From the NCBI RefSeq assembly GCF_037949285.1, contig NZ_CP149926.1, positions 2,459,501-2,523,500 on the forward strand: 64,000 nt of DNA. Reading direction: 5' to 3'. Under the pieces are notes generated by a model. It was given only the letters and a program-made list of their open reading frames with translations, did no database searches and had not been told where the DNA came from. The translations under genes were made by a program, and so were the position numbers. The DNA is from Thioclava sp. GXIMD4216 (GTDB lineage Bacteria; Pseudomonadota; Alphaproteobacteria; Rhodobacterales; Rhodobacteraceae). Below, in pieces: positions 34,983 through 43,865 of this stretch (position 1 is the first letter of the stretch; each line of letters begins with the position of its first letter).

Positions 34983-35609
34983 ATGACCCTCTTCCGCCTC
35001 GCCCTCACTGGCATCTTCGCCTTGAGCCTTGCCCATACGGCCGCCGCCGAGAGCCATATGCATACCCATGCCTCGGATGCTATTTATCATGGCTATTTCG
35101 AGGATTCGCAAATTGCAGATCGCAACCTTTCGGACTGGGACGGAAGCTGGCAATCGGTCTACCCCTATCTCAAGGATGGCACACTGGATCCCGTCATGGC
35201 CCATAAAGCCGAAAGCGGAGATAAATCCGCCGCCGAATACCGCGCCTATTACGATACAGGCTATAAGACCGACGTCGAACAAATTGATATCAAGGGCGAC
35301 ACCGTGACCTTCCATACCGGCACCTCGTCCTATAGCGGCACCTATCGCGCCGATGGGCATGAAACCCTGACCTATGCAAAGGGCAATCGCGGTGTGCGCT
35401 TCATCTTCAAGAAAGCCGCAGGTGATATGCAAGCCCCTGACTACATCCAGTTTTCCGACCATGCCATTGCACCGCAGAACGCGGTCCATTTCCATCTGTT
35501 CTGGGGCAATGACCGCGCCAGCGTCCTCAAGGAGCTGACAAATTGGCCGACCTACTATCCCACCGCGCTCAGCGGTGCGCAGATCGTGCAGGATATGCTG
35601 GCCCATTGA
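34983..35609 (+). CDS. zinT: Zinc-binding periplasmic protein ZinT
   Basis: 208 aa. A signal peptide (about residues 1-22, cleaved after AAA) precedes a short His-rich start (ESHMHTHASD). The ZinT fold has DWDGSWQSVYPYLKDGTLDPVMAHKA, YYDTGYKTDVEQIDI and the metal-site stretch QFSDHAIAPQNAVHFHLFWGND. ZinT captures zinc (and cadmium) in the periplasm and can pass it to ZnuA. The candidate Zur palindrome upstream fits zinc-limitation control. No znuABC lies in the window. Two hairpins follow. Confidence 0.95.
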   Translation: MTLFRLALTGIFALSLAHTAAAESHMHTHASDAIYHGYFEDSQIADRNLSDWDGSWQSVYPYLKDGTLDPVMAHKAESGDKSAAEYRAYYDTGYKTDVEQIDIKGDTVTFHTGTSSYSGTYRADGHETLTYAKGNRGVRFIFKKAAGDMQAPDYIQFSDHAIAPQNAVHFHLFWGNDRASVLKELTNWPTYYPTALSGAQIVQDMLAH

Positions 35610-35616
35610 ACCAAAG

Positions 35617-35640
35617 GGCCGGAACATCTCCGGCCTTCTC
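35617..35640 (+). terminator. Rho-independent terminator of zinT
   Basis: GGCCGGA (35617-35623) and TCCGGCC (35629-35635) form a 7-bp stem with a 5-nt loop followed by TTCTCCTTCT. Confidence 0.7.
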
Positions 35641-35705
35641 CTTCTGCCCCCAGCACGGACCAATGGCCCTGAGGCGGGCGTGGCCAACACAGATCGCCTT
35701 CATGC

Positions 35706-35735
35706 AAAACGCCGCCCCAACCGGAGCGGCGTTTT
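35706..35735. terminator. Bidirectional terminator between zinT and ychF
   Basis: AAAACGCCGC (35706-35715) and GCGGCGTTTT (35726-35735) are perfect inverted repeats with A and T flanks, so the hairpin can end transcription on both strands. It lies between two convergent genes. Confidence 0.8.
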
Positions 35736-35870
35736 CTGGTTCACCCGAAACCGATAGCTTCGCCAGCGATGACAGAGCAGACCCCGTCAAGTGACAGCCG
35801 CCCCCCCCGAATGGCAAAATGACGCGGGTGATTTCACAAGGACGATCGCCCGACCGCCAGCGCACTTCAC

Positions 35871-36968
35871 TCAGGCGTTGAAAAGGAAATGCAGAACGTC
35901 GCCGTCCTTGACCTCGTAGGTCTTGCCCTCGACGCGGAACTTGCCAGCCTCCTTGGCCCCCGCCTCGCCTTTGCCCGCGACATAGTCATCAAAGGCAATG
36001 GTCTCGGCACGGATGAAACCACGCTCGAAATCGCCGTGGATCACGCCTGCCGCCTGCGGCGCTAGCGTGCCCTGCGGAATCGTCCATGCACGCGCCTCTT
36101 TCGGCCCAACGGTGAAATAGGTCTGCAACCCCAGCAACTCGTAGCCTGCGCGGATCAGACGGTCGAGACCCGCTTCCTCAAGCCCCATTTCGCCCAAGAA
36201 CATCTCGGCTTCCTCGGCCTCGAGCTGGCTGATCTCTTCCTCGATCTTGGCCGAAATCACCACCGTGCCCGCGCCCTGCGCCGCCGCCATCTCGGCCACT
36301 TTGGCTGAAAGAGAATTGCCGGTGGAGGCCGAGCTTTCTTCCACGTTGCAGACATAGAGGATCGGCTTCGAGGTCAATAGCTGCAGCATGCGCCACGCTT
36401 TCTGGTCGTCTTCCGAAACCTGCACCGTGCGCGCCGGACGGCCCGCCTCCAGCGCCTCTTTCGCGGCCAGCAGCAGTTTCTCCTGCTCTTTCGCTTCCTT
36501 ATCGCCACCGCGGATCTTGCGCACAAGATTGGCCAGACGCTTCTCGATCGACTCGAGATCGGCGATCATCAACTCCGTCTCGATGGTCTCGGCATCGGCC
36601 ACCGGATCGATGCGACCATCGACATGGGTCACATCGTCATCCTCGAAACAGCGCAGCACCTGCGCAATGGCATCGGTCTCGCGGATATTGGCCAGAAACT
36701 GGTTGCCCAGACCTTCCCCTTTGGACGCGCCCTTCACCAGACCCGCGATATCGACAAAGGTCATACGGGTCGGGATGATCTCTTTCGACCCCGCGATCTC
36801 GGCCAGCTTATCGAGACGCGGATCGGGAACTGCGACCTCGCCCACATTCGGTTCGATCGTGCAGAACGGAAAATTCGCCGCCTGCGCCGCTGCCGTCTTG
36901 GTCAGCGCGTTGAACAGGGTCGACTTGCCGACATTCGGCAGACCCACGATACCCATCTTGAAGCCCAT
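35871..36968 (-). CDS. ychF: Redox-regulated ATPase YchF (Obg-like)
   Basis: 365 aa. The P-loop is GIVGLPNVGKSTLFNAL, followed by NFPFCTIEPNVG and the switch region FVDIAGLVKGASKGEGLGNQFL. Base recognition uses YVCNVEE rather than NKxD, as in YchF, which prefers ATP. A coiled helical insert is at about 130-200. A C-terminal TGS domain ends GFIRAETIAFDDYVAGKGEAGAKEAGKFRVEGK. YchF binds ribosomes and affects oxidative stress responses. ATG 36968 is family-consistent; the frame back to 37037 is not used. It diverges from trpA. Confidence 0.97.
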   Translation of the reverse strand: MGFKMGIVGLPNVGKSTLFNALTKTAAAQAANFPFCTIEPNVGEVAVPDPRLDKLAEIAGSKEIIPTRMTFVDIAGLVKGASKGEGLGNQFLANIRETDAIAQVLRCFEDDDVTHVDGRIDPVADAETIETELMIADLESIEKRLANLVRKIRGGDKEAKEQEKLLLAAKEALEAGRPARTVQVSEDDQKAWRMLQLLTSKPILYVCNVEESSASTGNSLSAKVAEMAAAQGAGTVVISAKIEEEISQLEAEEAEMFLGEMGLEEAGLDRLIRAGYELLGLQTYFTVGPKEARAWTIPQGTLAPQAAGVIHGDFERGFIRAETIAFDDYVAGKGEAGAKEAGKFRVEGKTYEVKDGDVLHFLFNA

Positions 36969-37131
36969 CACGCTCTCCTTGGCAAAACGGTCCTGAAATT
37001 CTCGCCCCCTAGTAAAGCGCAGGCGCATTTCATGCAAGATTGACCCGCGCTTGAAGGCAATCCGGCCTTGCGGGCGCTAGACAAGCCCCGCGCCTTGCGC
37101 GAAAAGAGGCGCAAAGCTTAGGGAGCATGTC

Positions 37132-37929
37132 ATGACCACCACCCGCATCGATACCAAGTTCGCGGCCCTGAAAGCCGAAGGGAAGAAAGCCTTTGTCGCG
37201 TATATCATGGGCGGCGACCCAGATGTGGCGCATTCTCTCGAGGTCATGAAAGCCCTGCCCGCCGCCGGCGTGGATATTATCGAACTGGGCATGCCCTTCA
37301 CCGATCCGATGGCGGATGGGGCCACCATCCAGCTTGCCGGCCAACGCGCGCTGGATGGCGGCATGACGCTGCAGAAAACGCTGGATATGGCAACGGAATT
37401 CCGCAAAACCGATGATACCACCCCGATCGTGATGATGGGCTATTACAACCCGATCTATTCGCGCGGCGTGGACAAGTTCCTGATCGACGCCAAAGCGGCA
37501 GGGATTGACGGATTGATCGTCGTGGACCTGCCGCCCGAAGAAGATGAGGAGCTGTGCATTCCGGCGCAGAAAGCCGGAATCAACTTCATCCGTTTGGCCA
37601 CTCCCACAACTGACGCGAAGCGCCTGCCCAAAGTGCTGCAGAACACCTCCGGCTTTGTCTATTACGTATCGGTTACCGGCATCACCGGTGCCGCGGCAGC
37701 CCAACCGCGCGACGTAGCCCCCGAAGTGGCCCGCATCAAGGCCTCGACCGATCTGCCGGTGATCGTGGGCTTTGGCATCAATACCCCCGATGCCGCCCGC
37801 GACATTGCCGCTATTGCAGACGGCTGTGTGGTCGGTTCAGCTATTGTCAAGGAAGTTGCCGCGGGCAAAGGCACTGAAGATATCGCAACATTTGTCGCAG
37901 CGCTTGCTGCGGGTGCCCATTCCGCCTGA
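37132..37929 (+). CDS. trpA: Tryptophan synthase, alpha subunit
   Basis: 265-aa TrpA. It cleaves indole-3-glycerol phosphate to indole, which passes to the beta subunit. The catalytic Glu and Asp lie in [18 protein letters not shown]. Phosphate-site residues are in [11 protein letters not shown] and [30 protein letters not shown]. It diverges from ychF with 163 bp between the starts. No trpB is next to it; in this order trpF-trpB and trpA are often apart. A palindromic repeat element starts 18 bp after its stop. Confidence 0.97.
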   Translation: MTTTRIDTKFAALKAEGKKAFVAYIMGGDPDVAHSLEVMKALPAAGVDIIELGMPFTDPMADGATIQLAGQRALDGGMTLQKTLDMATEFRKTDDTTPIVMMGYYNPIYSRGVDKFLIDAKAAGIDGLIVVDLPPEEDEELCIPAQKAGINFIRLATPTTDAKRLPKVLQNTSGFVYYVSVTGITGAAAAQPRDVAPEVARIKASTDLPVIVGFGINTPDAARDIAAIADGCVVGSAIVKEVAAGKGTEDIATFVAALAAGAHSA

Positions 37930-37946
37930 TCCATCGCGTCGGAAAA

Positions 37947-38007
37947 GGGGGCTCTGCCCCCAGCGCCTGACGGCGCCTCCCCCGGGATATTTCAGGCAGC
38001 TGGAAAA
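37947..38007 (-). repeat. Palindromic intergenic element, copy A
   Basis: The minus strand reads TTTTCCAGCTGCCTGAAATA, then CCCGGGGGAGG, an inner stem (GCGCC 37963-37967 with GGCGC 37972-37976) and a GGGGGC/GCCCCC-type outer hairpin. It sits just after trpA and may serve as its 3' end. Confidence 0.75.
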
Positions 38008-38158
38008 CAGGAAAGACGCATGGACGTATCGGCCGCCTCATTGATACATCGGCGGTGCAATCCCATGCGCCTCCCGTCTGTCCATCTGCACGGCCATCGG
38101 CGTCCCCGCCTGTTCCGCCTCTCAACTTTGAAACAATAGTCTTAAATTTACCCTAATG

Positions 38159-38233
38159 TTTCCAGCTGCCCGAAATATCCTCGGGGGATGAATTGCGGCT
38201 TCAGCCGCAAGAAGGGGGCAGACAGCCCCCTTT
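38159..38233 (+). repeat. Palindromic intergenic element, copy B
   Basis: TTTCCAGCTGCCCGAAATAT is followed by a G-run, GGATGAA, an inner stem (TTGCGGCT 38193-38200 with AGCCGCAA 38203-38210) and an outer GGGGGC/GCCCCC hairpin (38214-38230). Confidence 0.8.
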
Positions 38234-38324
38234 CGCAACATCTCCGCCATGCAGCATTGTTCAATTGCCATCTCCGAGCGGCATTGCTAAGCCATGAGCA
38301 AAATTAACTTTCGGAGTGTTTTCC

Positions 38325-39488
38325 ATGGCCGTTATCACTTGCATCGACGATCTTAAACGTCTTCACAAACGCCGCACGCCGAAGATGTTTTACGATTATG
38401 CCGAGAGCGGCTCCTATACCGAGCAGACGTTTCGCGAGAACACCACCGATTTCCAGAAGATCCGTCTGCGCCAGAAAGTGGCCGTAGATATGGAGGGGCG
38501 CTCGACCGCGACCAAAATGATCGGGCGCGATGTCGCTATGCCTGTCGCCCTGGCCCCTGTCGGGCTAACGGGGATGCAGCGCGCCGATGGCGAGATCAAG
38601 GCGGCCCGGGCAGCGGAAAAGGCCGGCGTCCCCTTCACATTGTCGACGATGTCGATCTGCTCGATCGAGGATGTGGCCGCCCATACGACCGATCCGTTCT
38701 GGTTCCAGCTTTATGTGATGAAGGACGAAGACTTCGTGGATGCCACGCTGGAGCGCGCCAAAAAGGCGGGCTGTAGTGCGCTGGTGCTGACGCTGGATCT
38801 CCAGATCCTCGGCCAGCGGCACAAGGATCTGAAAAACGGTCTGACCGCCCCGCCGAAACTGACCCTGCCCGTTCTGCTGGATCTGGCCACAAAATGGCAA
38901 TGGGGCTTCGAGATGCTGCAGACCAAGCGGCGCTTCTTCGGCAATATCGTGGGCCATGCGAAGGGCGTGAGCGATGCCTCGAGCCTTGGCAGCTGGACCG
39001 CCGAGCAGTTCGACCCCAAGCTCGACTGGTCGAAAATCGCCCGCATTCGTGACCAATGGGGCGGCAAGCTGATCCTGAAGGGGATCCTTGATGAGGATGA
39101 TGCCCGATTGGCACGCGATTTCGGGGCCGATGCGATGATCGTGTCGAACCATGGCGGGCGTCAGCTGGACGGGGCGCTGAGCGCCATCCGTATGCTGCCG
39201 AAGATCCGCGAGGCCGTAGGGCCGGAGATGGAAATCTTTATGGATAGCGGCATCCGTTCGGGGCAGGATGTGCTCAAGGCTCTGGCCTTGGGGGCCAATT
39301 CCACCTTCATCGGTCGCGCCTTCATTCATGGGCTGGGCGCGATGGGCGAGCAGGGCGTGGCCACGGCGCTGGAGATCATCCGCAAGGAGCTGGATATCAC
39401 CATGGCCCTGTGCGGCGAGAAGAACGTGCACGATCTCGGGCGTCACAACGTGCTTCTGCCCACGGGCTTCCTGGACGAATACGCCTGA
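38325..39488 (+). CDS. lldD: FMN-dependent alpha-hydroxy acid dehydrogenase, probably L-lactate dehydrogenase
   Basis: 387 aa of the FMN-dependent L-lactate dehydrogenase/glycolate oxidase family. FMN-site blocks are MPVALAPVGLTGMQRADGE and FWFQLYVMKDEDF. The catalytic His is in IVSNHGGRQLDGALSAI, with DSGIRSGQDVLKALALGA near the C-terminus. The family oxidises L-lactate or another 2-hydroxy acid and passes electrons to the respiratory chain. The length and the LDLQILGQRHKDLKNG segment favour LldD. ATG 38325 has GGAG 8 nt upstream; an ATG at 38316 is less likely. No lldP or lldR is adjacent. Confidence 0.9.
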   Translation: MAVITCIDDLKRLHKRRTPKMFYDYAESGSYTEQTFRENTTDFQKIRLRQKVAVDMEGRSTATKMIGRDVAMPVALAPVGLTGMQRADGEIKAARAAEKAGVPFTLSTMSICSIEDVAAHTTDPFWFQLYVMKDEDFVDATLERAKKAGCSALVLTLDLQILGQRHKDLKNGLTAPPKLTLPVLLDLATKWQWGFEMLQTKRRFFGNIVGHAKGVSDASSLGSWTAEQFDPKLDWSKIARIRDQWGGKLILKGILDEDDARLARDFGADAMIVSNHGGRQLDGALSAIRMLPKIREAVGPEMEIFMDSGIRSGQDVLKALALGANSTFIGRAFIHGLGAMGEQGVATALEIIRKELDITMALCGEKNVHDLGRHNVLLPTGFLDEYA

Positions 39489-39598
39489 GAAGGCCGTTTT
39501 GGGGCTTGCCATAAAGGGGATTCTCGCCTAATGGCAGGCGCTCATGGGTCGCACCCTTGGAGGCGGCTCTTTTACATTCCATATTCGGAGATAGCAAA

Positions 39599-40216
39599 AT
39601 GGCAAAAGAGATCGAAACGATCGAAGCCGTCGTGCGTTCGGGGACGGGCAAGGGGGCCGCTCGCGCAGCACGTCGTGAGGGCAAAGTACCTGCAATCGTT
39701 TACGGCGATGGTAAAGAACCGCTGGCACTGAACCTCGAGTTCAACCCGCTTCTGACCCGTCTGCGCAAAGGCCGCTTCCTGTCGACCCTGTTCAACCTGA
39801 AGGTCGAAGGTCAGGAAGACGTCCGCGTGATCTGCCGCGGCGTTCAAAAAGACGTCGTCAAAGACCTGCCGACCCACGTCGACTTCATGCGCACCCACCG
39901 CAACTCGCGCATCGCACTCTTCGTGCATGTCGAGTTCGTGAACCACGAAGCCGCACCGGGCCTCAAGCGCGGTGGCGTTCTGACCATCGTACGTCAGGAA
40001 GTCGAGCTGGAAGTTCTGGCCGGTGATATCCCCGAGCAGATCGTTGTCGATCTGACCGGCAAGAAAATCGGCGACGTGATCCACATCTCCGAAGTCTCGC
40101 TGCCCAATGGCGCGAAACCGACCATCGACCGCGACTTCGTCATCGCAAACATCGCAGCGCCCAAAGGCCTTGGCGGTGGTGACGACGAAGAAGAAGGCGA
40201 AGCCGCAGCTGAATAA
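39599..40216 (+). CDS. rplY: 50S ribosomal protein L25 (CTC form)
   Basis: 205-aa general stress-type L25. The N-terminal 5S-RNA-binding domain reads [34 protein letters not shown]. The C-terminal TL5-like domain contains [38 protein letters not shown] and ends in an acidic tail ([13 protein letters not shown]). It binds 5S rRNA in the central protuberance. ATG 39599 has CGGAG 9 nt upstream. In alphaproteobacteria rplY is usually just upstream of pth; here a rhodanese and a regulator gene lie between. Confidence 0.96.
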   Translation: MAKEIETIEAVVRSGTGKGAARAARREGKVPAIVYGDGKEPLALNLEFNPLLTRLRKGRFLSTLFNLKVEGQEDVRVICRGVQKDVVKDLPTHVDFMRTHRNSRIALFVHVEFVNHEAAPGLKRGGVLTIVRQEVELEVLAGDIPEQIVVDLTGKKIGDVIHISEVSLPNGAKPTIDRDFVIANIAAPKGLGGGDDEEEGEAAAE

Positions 40217-40242
40217 TCTGCGCGCAGACCTCTGTCTGACGG

Positions 40243-40270
40243 AACGCGGGGCCAATGGCTCCGCGTTTTG
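40243..40270 (+). terminator. Rho-independent terminator of rplY
   Basis: AACGCGG (40243-40249) pairs with CCGCGTT (40261-40267), with an inner GCC/GGC stem and then TTTTG. Confidence 0.75.
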
Positions 40271-40288
40271 CATTGCAAGAGAAGGCGA

Positions 40289-40684
40289 TCAGGCCAGCGC
40301 TGCCTCGCCCGCAAAGGCAAGCCCCTCATATTCCCAGCCCATCAACCCGCCCAGCATGATCTTCACGGGCCGCCCGATCCGCGCAATCGCCAGCGCCGCC
40401 TGCTCGGCTGCGTTGCAATGCGGACCAGAGCAATAGACCACAAAAAGGGTGTCTTGCGGCCAGTCAGCCAGCCGCTCTGCCGTGATCATGCGATGCGGCA
40501 TGAACACCGCGTTCGGGATATGGCGGCGGGCATAGGTGTCCGGCGTCCCCATCACATGCAACAGGACGAAGCCGCCATCGGCATCGTGCACATCATGGCA
40601 ATCGGTATGCAGCGCGCATTGGGGTTCCAGCAGCGCCACGACATCGGCGGCAGCAACAGGCGGGCGGGACAGAACAGCATTCAT
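40289..40684 (-). CDS. Rhodanese-like sulfurtransferase
   Basis: 131-aa single-domain rhodanese. The active-site loop is VVYCSGPHCNAAEQAA, with the candidate nucleophilic Cys in CSGPHC. Upstream HIPNAVFMPHRMI is the conserved strand. ATG 40684 has AAAGGAG 6 nt upstream; the longer frame to 40777 would overlap the divergent regulator gene. The pair rhodanese/GlxA-type regulator is seen together in other bacteria, and the regulator probably controls it. The sulfur donor and acceptor are unknown. Confidence 0.9.
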   Translation of the reverse strand: MNAVLSRPPVAAADVVALLEPQCALHTDCHDVHDADGGFVLLHVMGTPDTYARRHIPNAVFMPHRMITAERLADWPQDTLFVVYCSGPHCNAAEQAALAIARIGRPVKIMLGGLMGWEYEGLAFAGEAALA

Positions 40685-40749
40685 TTCGAAACTCCTTTTC
40701 TCGATAAGGCCAGATTGCCAGACCCTGCCCCATCGCGTAAGATGGCGGA

Positions 40750-41760
40750 ATGACAACGCAAGACAATATCCTGCCACTTCTGCCTTTGCAGCCGATCGCC
40801 AATAACCGTGTCGTGGCGCTGATCTATGACGGGCTATGCACCTTTGAATTCGGTGTCACCGCCGAGATTTTCGGCCTCCCGCGTCCCGAGATGGGCCCGC
40901 ATTGGTACCGGTTCCGCACAGCGGCGATCGAGCCGGGCCCGCTCCGCGCGCATGGCGGGCTGAGTGTCAGTACCGATGGCGGGCTGGAACTGCTGGAGGA
41001 GGCAGGCCTGATTGTCATCCCCGGCTGGCGCGGCGCGCATACCCCCGCCCCGCCCGCACTGACAGCCGCGCTGATTGCAGCCCATGCGCGCGGCGCGCGG
41101 ATTGCCACGATCTGTTCGGGCGCTTTTGTGCTGGCCCAGACGGGGCTGCTCGACGGCCACAGCGCCACCACCCACTGGCGCTATGCCAAAGATTTTGCGG
41201 CCCGCTATCCGGATGTCACCCTGCGGGCCGACAATCTCTATACCGATGATGCCCCGCTTTATACCTCTGCGGGCTCGGCGGCGGGGCTGGATCTGGGGCT
41301 GCATATCGTACGGCAGGATTTCGGCGCGGAGGCCGCCAATTCGGTCGCCCGCCGCCTCGTCATCGCCTCCCATCGCGATGGCGGGCAGAACCAGTTCCTG
41401 CCCCGCCCTGTCCCGCGCGCCACCGAGGCCGACAGGATTGCGCCCCTGCTGGACCGGCTGCGCCAGAACCTCACCCATACCCCCACCATCAGCAGCCTCG
41501 CAAACGCCTGCGCCATGAGCGAGCGCACTTTCCTCAGGCGCTTTCTCGACGCCACAGGCACCACCCCGATCCGCTTCCTCAACGAAGAGCGTCTCAGACA
41601 GGCCGCCCTCCTCCTCGAAGCCCCCACCCCAAGCATCGACCAGATCGCCGAGCGCTGCGGCTTCGGCTCCGCCGCGCTCCTGCGCCACCACTTCCGCAAA
41701 CGCTATGGCGTGGCCCCTGCCACTTGGCGTCAGCGCTTCGGCCAGATAGAAAGCGCCTGA
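40750..41760 (+). CDS. GlxA/FtrA-type transcriptional regulator (DJ-1/PfpI plus AraC HTH)
   Basis: 336 aa. Residues about 15-190 form a DJ-1/PfpI-like domain (VVALIYDGLCTFEFGVTAEIFG, ICSGAFVLAQTGLLDG, LYTSAGSAAGLDLGLHIV). Residues about 225-330 are an AraC-type pair of helix-turn-helix motifs (ISSLANACAMSERTFLRRFLDATGTTPIRFL, IDQIAERCGFGSAALLRHHFRKRYGVAPATWR). It diverges from the rhodanese gene with about 66 bp between the starts, so it most likely regulates that gene. The ligand of the sensor domain is unknown. Confidence 0.92.
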   Translation: MTTQDNILPLLPLQPIANNRVVALIYDGLCTFEFGVTAEIFGLPRPEMGPHWYRFRTAAIEPGPLRAHGGLSVSTDGGLELLEEAGLIVIPGWRGAHTPAPPALTAALIAAHARGARIATICSGAFVLAQTGLLDGHSATTHWRYAKDFAARYPDVTLRADNLYTDDAPLYTSAGSAAGLDLGLHIVRQDFGAEAANSVARRLVIASHRDGGQNQFLPRPVPRATEADRIAPLLDRLRQNLTHTPTISSLANACAMSERTFLRRFLDATGTTPIRFLNEERLRQAALLLEAPTPSIDQIAERCGFGSAALLRHHFRKRYGVAPATWRQRFGQIESA

Positions 41761-41766
41761 CGCTTA

Positions 41767-41838
41767 TTTTCCAGCTGCCCGAAATATCCCGGGGGTGAAT
41801 GGCGCGGGCACCGCGCCAGAGGGGGCAGAGCCCCCAGC
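41767..41838 (+). repeat. Palindromic intergenic element, copy C
   Basis: TTTTCCAGCTGCCCGAAATA is followed by CCCGGGGGTGAAT, an inner stem (GGCGCGG 41801-41807 with CCGCGCC 41811-41817) and an outer hairpin (GGGGGC 41821-41826 with GCCCCC 41830-41835). It sits between the regulator gene and pth. Confidence 0.85.
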
Positions 41839-41879
41839 CCCTCACGGCAACGGGCCGCATGAACCGAAGGACAAAACAC

Positions 41880-42569
41880 ATGCAACTCTGGGTGGGCCTC
41901 GGCAATCCGGGCGCGAAATATGCCGGAACCCGACATAACATCGGCTTCATGGCGCTTGACCGCATCGCCGAAGACCACGGCTTCGGCCCGTGGAAATCCA
42001 AATTCCAAGGCCAGATCAGCGAGGGCCGCTTGGGCTCCGAGCGTATCGTGCTGCTCAAGCCCGAGACCTTCATGAACAATTCCGGCCAGTCGGTCCGCGC
42101 GGCAGCCGATTTCTACAAATTCACCGTAGAAGACCTGACCGTCTTCCATGATGAACTCGACCTTGCCCCGGGGAAATGCCGTTTAAAACAGGGCGGAGGC
42201 CATGCAGGCCATAACGGGCTACGCTCGATCCATGCGCATCTCTCGCCCGATTACCAGCGCGTGCGGCTGGGCATCGGCCACCCGGGCCATAAAGACCGCG
42301 TGGCGGGCTATGTGCTGGCCGATTTTGCCAAATCCGAAGAGCAGATGCTGGATGACCTGATGCGCGGCCTCTCGGACGGCGCCACAGCTCTGGCCTCGGG
42401 CGACGGGCAGAAATTCCTCAACGCCGTCAGCCTGCGCACCGCGCCCCCCCGCAGTTCAACGGGCACACGCCCCGAAAAGATCCAGACCGAGCGCCCCGCC
42501 AAACCTGCCGCCGCGCCGGAAGACACCCGCTCGCCGCTGGAAAAGCTAAAAGACAAGTTCGGGAGATAG
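41880..42569 (+). CDS. pth: Peptidyl-tRNA hydrolase
   Basis: 229-aa Pth, which frees tRNA from peptidyl-tRNA dropped by ribosomes. The active-site His lies in [19 protein letters not shown] and the Asp in [24 protein letters not shown] and [13 protein letters not shown] complete the site. After residue about 190 there is a Pro/Lys/Thr-rich tail ([28 protein letters not shown]) of about 40 residues beyond the usual end. ATG 41880 is the family start; the longer frame to 41799 includes the repeat element. Confidence 0.96.
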   Translation: MQLWVGLGNPGAKYAGTRHNIGFMALDRIAEDHGFGPWKSKFQGQISEGRLGSERIVLLKPETFMNNSGQSVRAAADFYKFTVEDLTVFHDELDLAPGKCRLKQGGGHAGHNGLRSIHAHLSPDYQRVRLGIGHPGHKDRVAGYVLADFAKSEEQMLDDLMRGLSDGATALASGDGQKFLNAVSLRTAPPRSSTGTRPEKIQTERPAKPAAAPEDTRSPLEKLKDKFGR

Positions 42570-42631
42570 TCCTAAGACAAGGACAGCCATTGATCTATGC
42601 TCGGAGCAGTTAGAAAAAAGGATCGCTCCAA

Positions 42632-43263
42632 TTGCATTTTCTCAAAGCCTTAAAAGACACCCCGCCCTTTGTCGGCGGACTTCTGATGGTTTTTTGCTGG
42701 CGATCACCACTTACGCGCTAGCAGATAGCCATTTCCAGTCAGAACTCTTCTCTCAATGGGCAAGCTTCATCGGCGCAGGGGCTACGCTGATAGCCGGCGC
42801 GGCTGCATGGATATCAGCCATGAGGGCTGCGCGTGTATCTGAAGCAATGGGGCTAGTTTCGGATGCAGCACGGCATGTCGAGGCTTTGCTAACTGCGCGG
42901 CACGAAGTTTATATTGAAGCGGGCGCCCCACCGATAGTGACCAGCTTGGCCATGGAACTTACTATTGTTTCCCGTGCACTGGGCACAGGATCATTAAAGA
43001 CATCGCGACAGCTACTAAACGAGCTTTCGACCCAACCAAAACCCGTCGCACAGTCCCATCTCGCTCTGCGTGAAGCAGCTGCGGCACTTGCTTCTGGCTA
43101 CGTAACGCTTTTCTCGGCAGCAGAGTATTGCGATCAAATCGTCGGAGGGAGCAATCACAGCGGCGTTCAGCGTAGTCGCCATGGTAACTACGCAAAACAG
43201 CTTGTCGCTATGGAAATCTGCGACAGCCGCCACAAAGACCTTTTGACACGGAAGGCAGACTAA
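42632..43263 (+). pseudogene. Membrane-anchored hypothetical protein with a -1 frameshift at a T6 run
   Basis: From TTG 42632 (AAGGA about 9 nt upstream) the frame reads HFLKALKDTPPFVGGLLMVF and stops at about 42721. From the run of six Ts at 42690-42695 the other frame takes over as LLAITTYALADSHF and continues to 43263. One extra T would join the two parts into a single transmembrane helix (FVGGLLMVFLLAITTYALA) followed by WASFIGAGATLIAGAAAWISAM, probably a second helix. The remaining ~150 residues look soluble. It is either broken, a sequencing error, or expressed by slippage. No family recognised. GC is lower than in its neighbours. Confidence 0.6.
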
Positions 43264-43303
43264 CAAGCTCCGCCGAAGCGGCAGAGCTTGCCAAAGGATC
43301 ACC

Positions 43304-43738
43304 TTACCAATGGCCGGTGTTTTCCATGCTGGCCCAAGGCTCGGCGGGGGCGAGGGCATCGCCCATTTGTAGCAGCTCGATCGACACATTATCGGGCGAG
43401 CGTACAAAGGCCATATGGCCATCGCGCGGCGGGCGGTTGATGGTCACGCCCGCCTCTTGCAGCTTGGCGCACATGTCGTAGATATTCTCGACCCGATAGG
43501 CCAGATGCCCGAAGTGGCGGCTGTCCGAGGGCAGACCGCTATCACCATCCCAGTTCCACGTCAGCTCGACATCGGCACGGCCATCTTCTTGGCCCGGCGG
43601 GCACATGAAGACCAGCGTGAAGCGGCCCTTGTCATTCTCGATCCGGCGGCGCTCGATCAGACCCAGAAGTTTGAAAAACCCGATCGTCTTTTCCAGATCC
43701 AGCACGCGGACCATAGTGTGCAGATATTCGACCTTCAT
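43304..43738 (-). CDS. gloA: Lactoylglutathione lyase (glyoxalase I)
   Basis: 144-aa glyoxalase I of the VOC superfamily. The start MKVEYLHTMVRVLDLEKTIGFFKLLGL carries the first metal His. RHFGHLAYRVENIYDMCAKLQEAGV carries the second pair element, and SPDNVSIELLQ gives the last Glu. It converts the methylglyoxal-glutathione hemithioacetal to S-lactoylglutathione. ATG 43738 has AAGGAGG 7 nt upstream; the frame back to 43867 would overlap the divergent thyX promoter. It diverges from thyX. Confidence 0.93.
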   Translation of the reverse strand: MKVEYLHTMVRVLDLEKTIGFFKLLGLIERRRIENDKGRFTLVFMCPPGQEDGRADVELTWNWDGDSGLPSDSRHFGHLAYRVENIYDMCAKLQEAGVTINRPPRDGHMAFVRSPDNVSIELLQMGDALAPAEPWASMENTGHW

Positions 43739-43865
43739 AGCGGCCTCCTTTCGTTTGGATGCAAGGTAATCCACAGCTTTGAAAGAGCAAGCAGTTGCTC
43801 CCCGAGGCTTTTCCCGCGATACAGAGAGCCAATCGAATCCGCCTGTAGAGTTTACGGAGACCGCC

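Larger units (their letters stand above)
37930..38324. other. Intergenic region trpA-lldD with two repeat elements
   Basis: About 395 bp. It contains repeat copy A (reverse orientation) and copy B (forward orientation), in inverted orientation 150 bp apart, with AT-rich DNA between them. The last ~90 bp should hold the lldD promoter. Confidence 0.6.
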
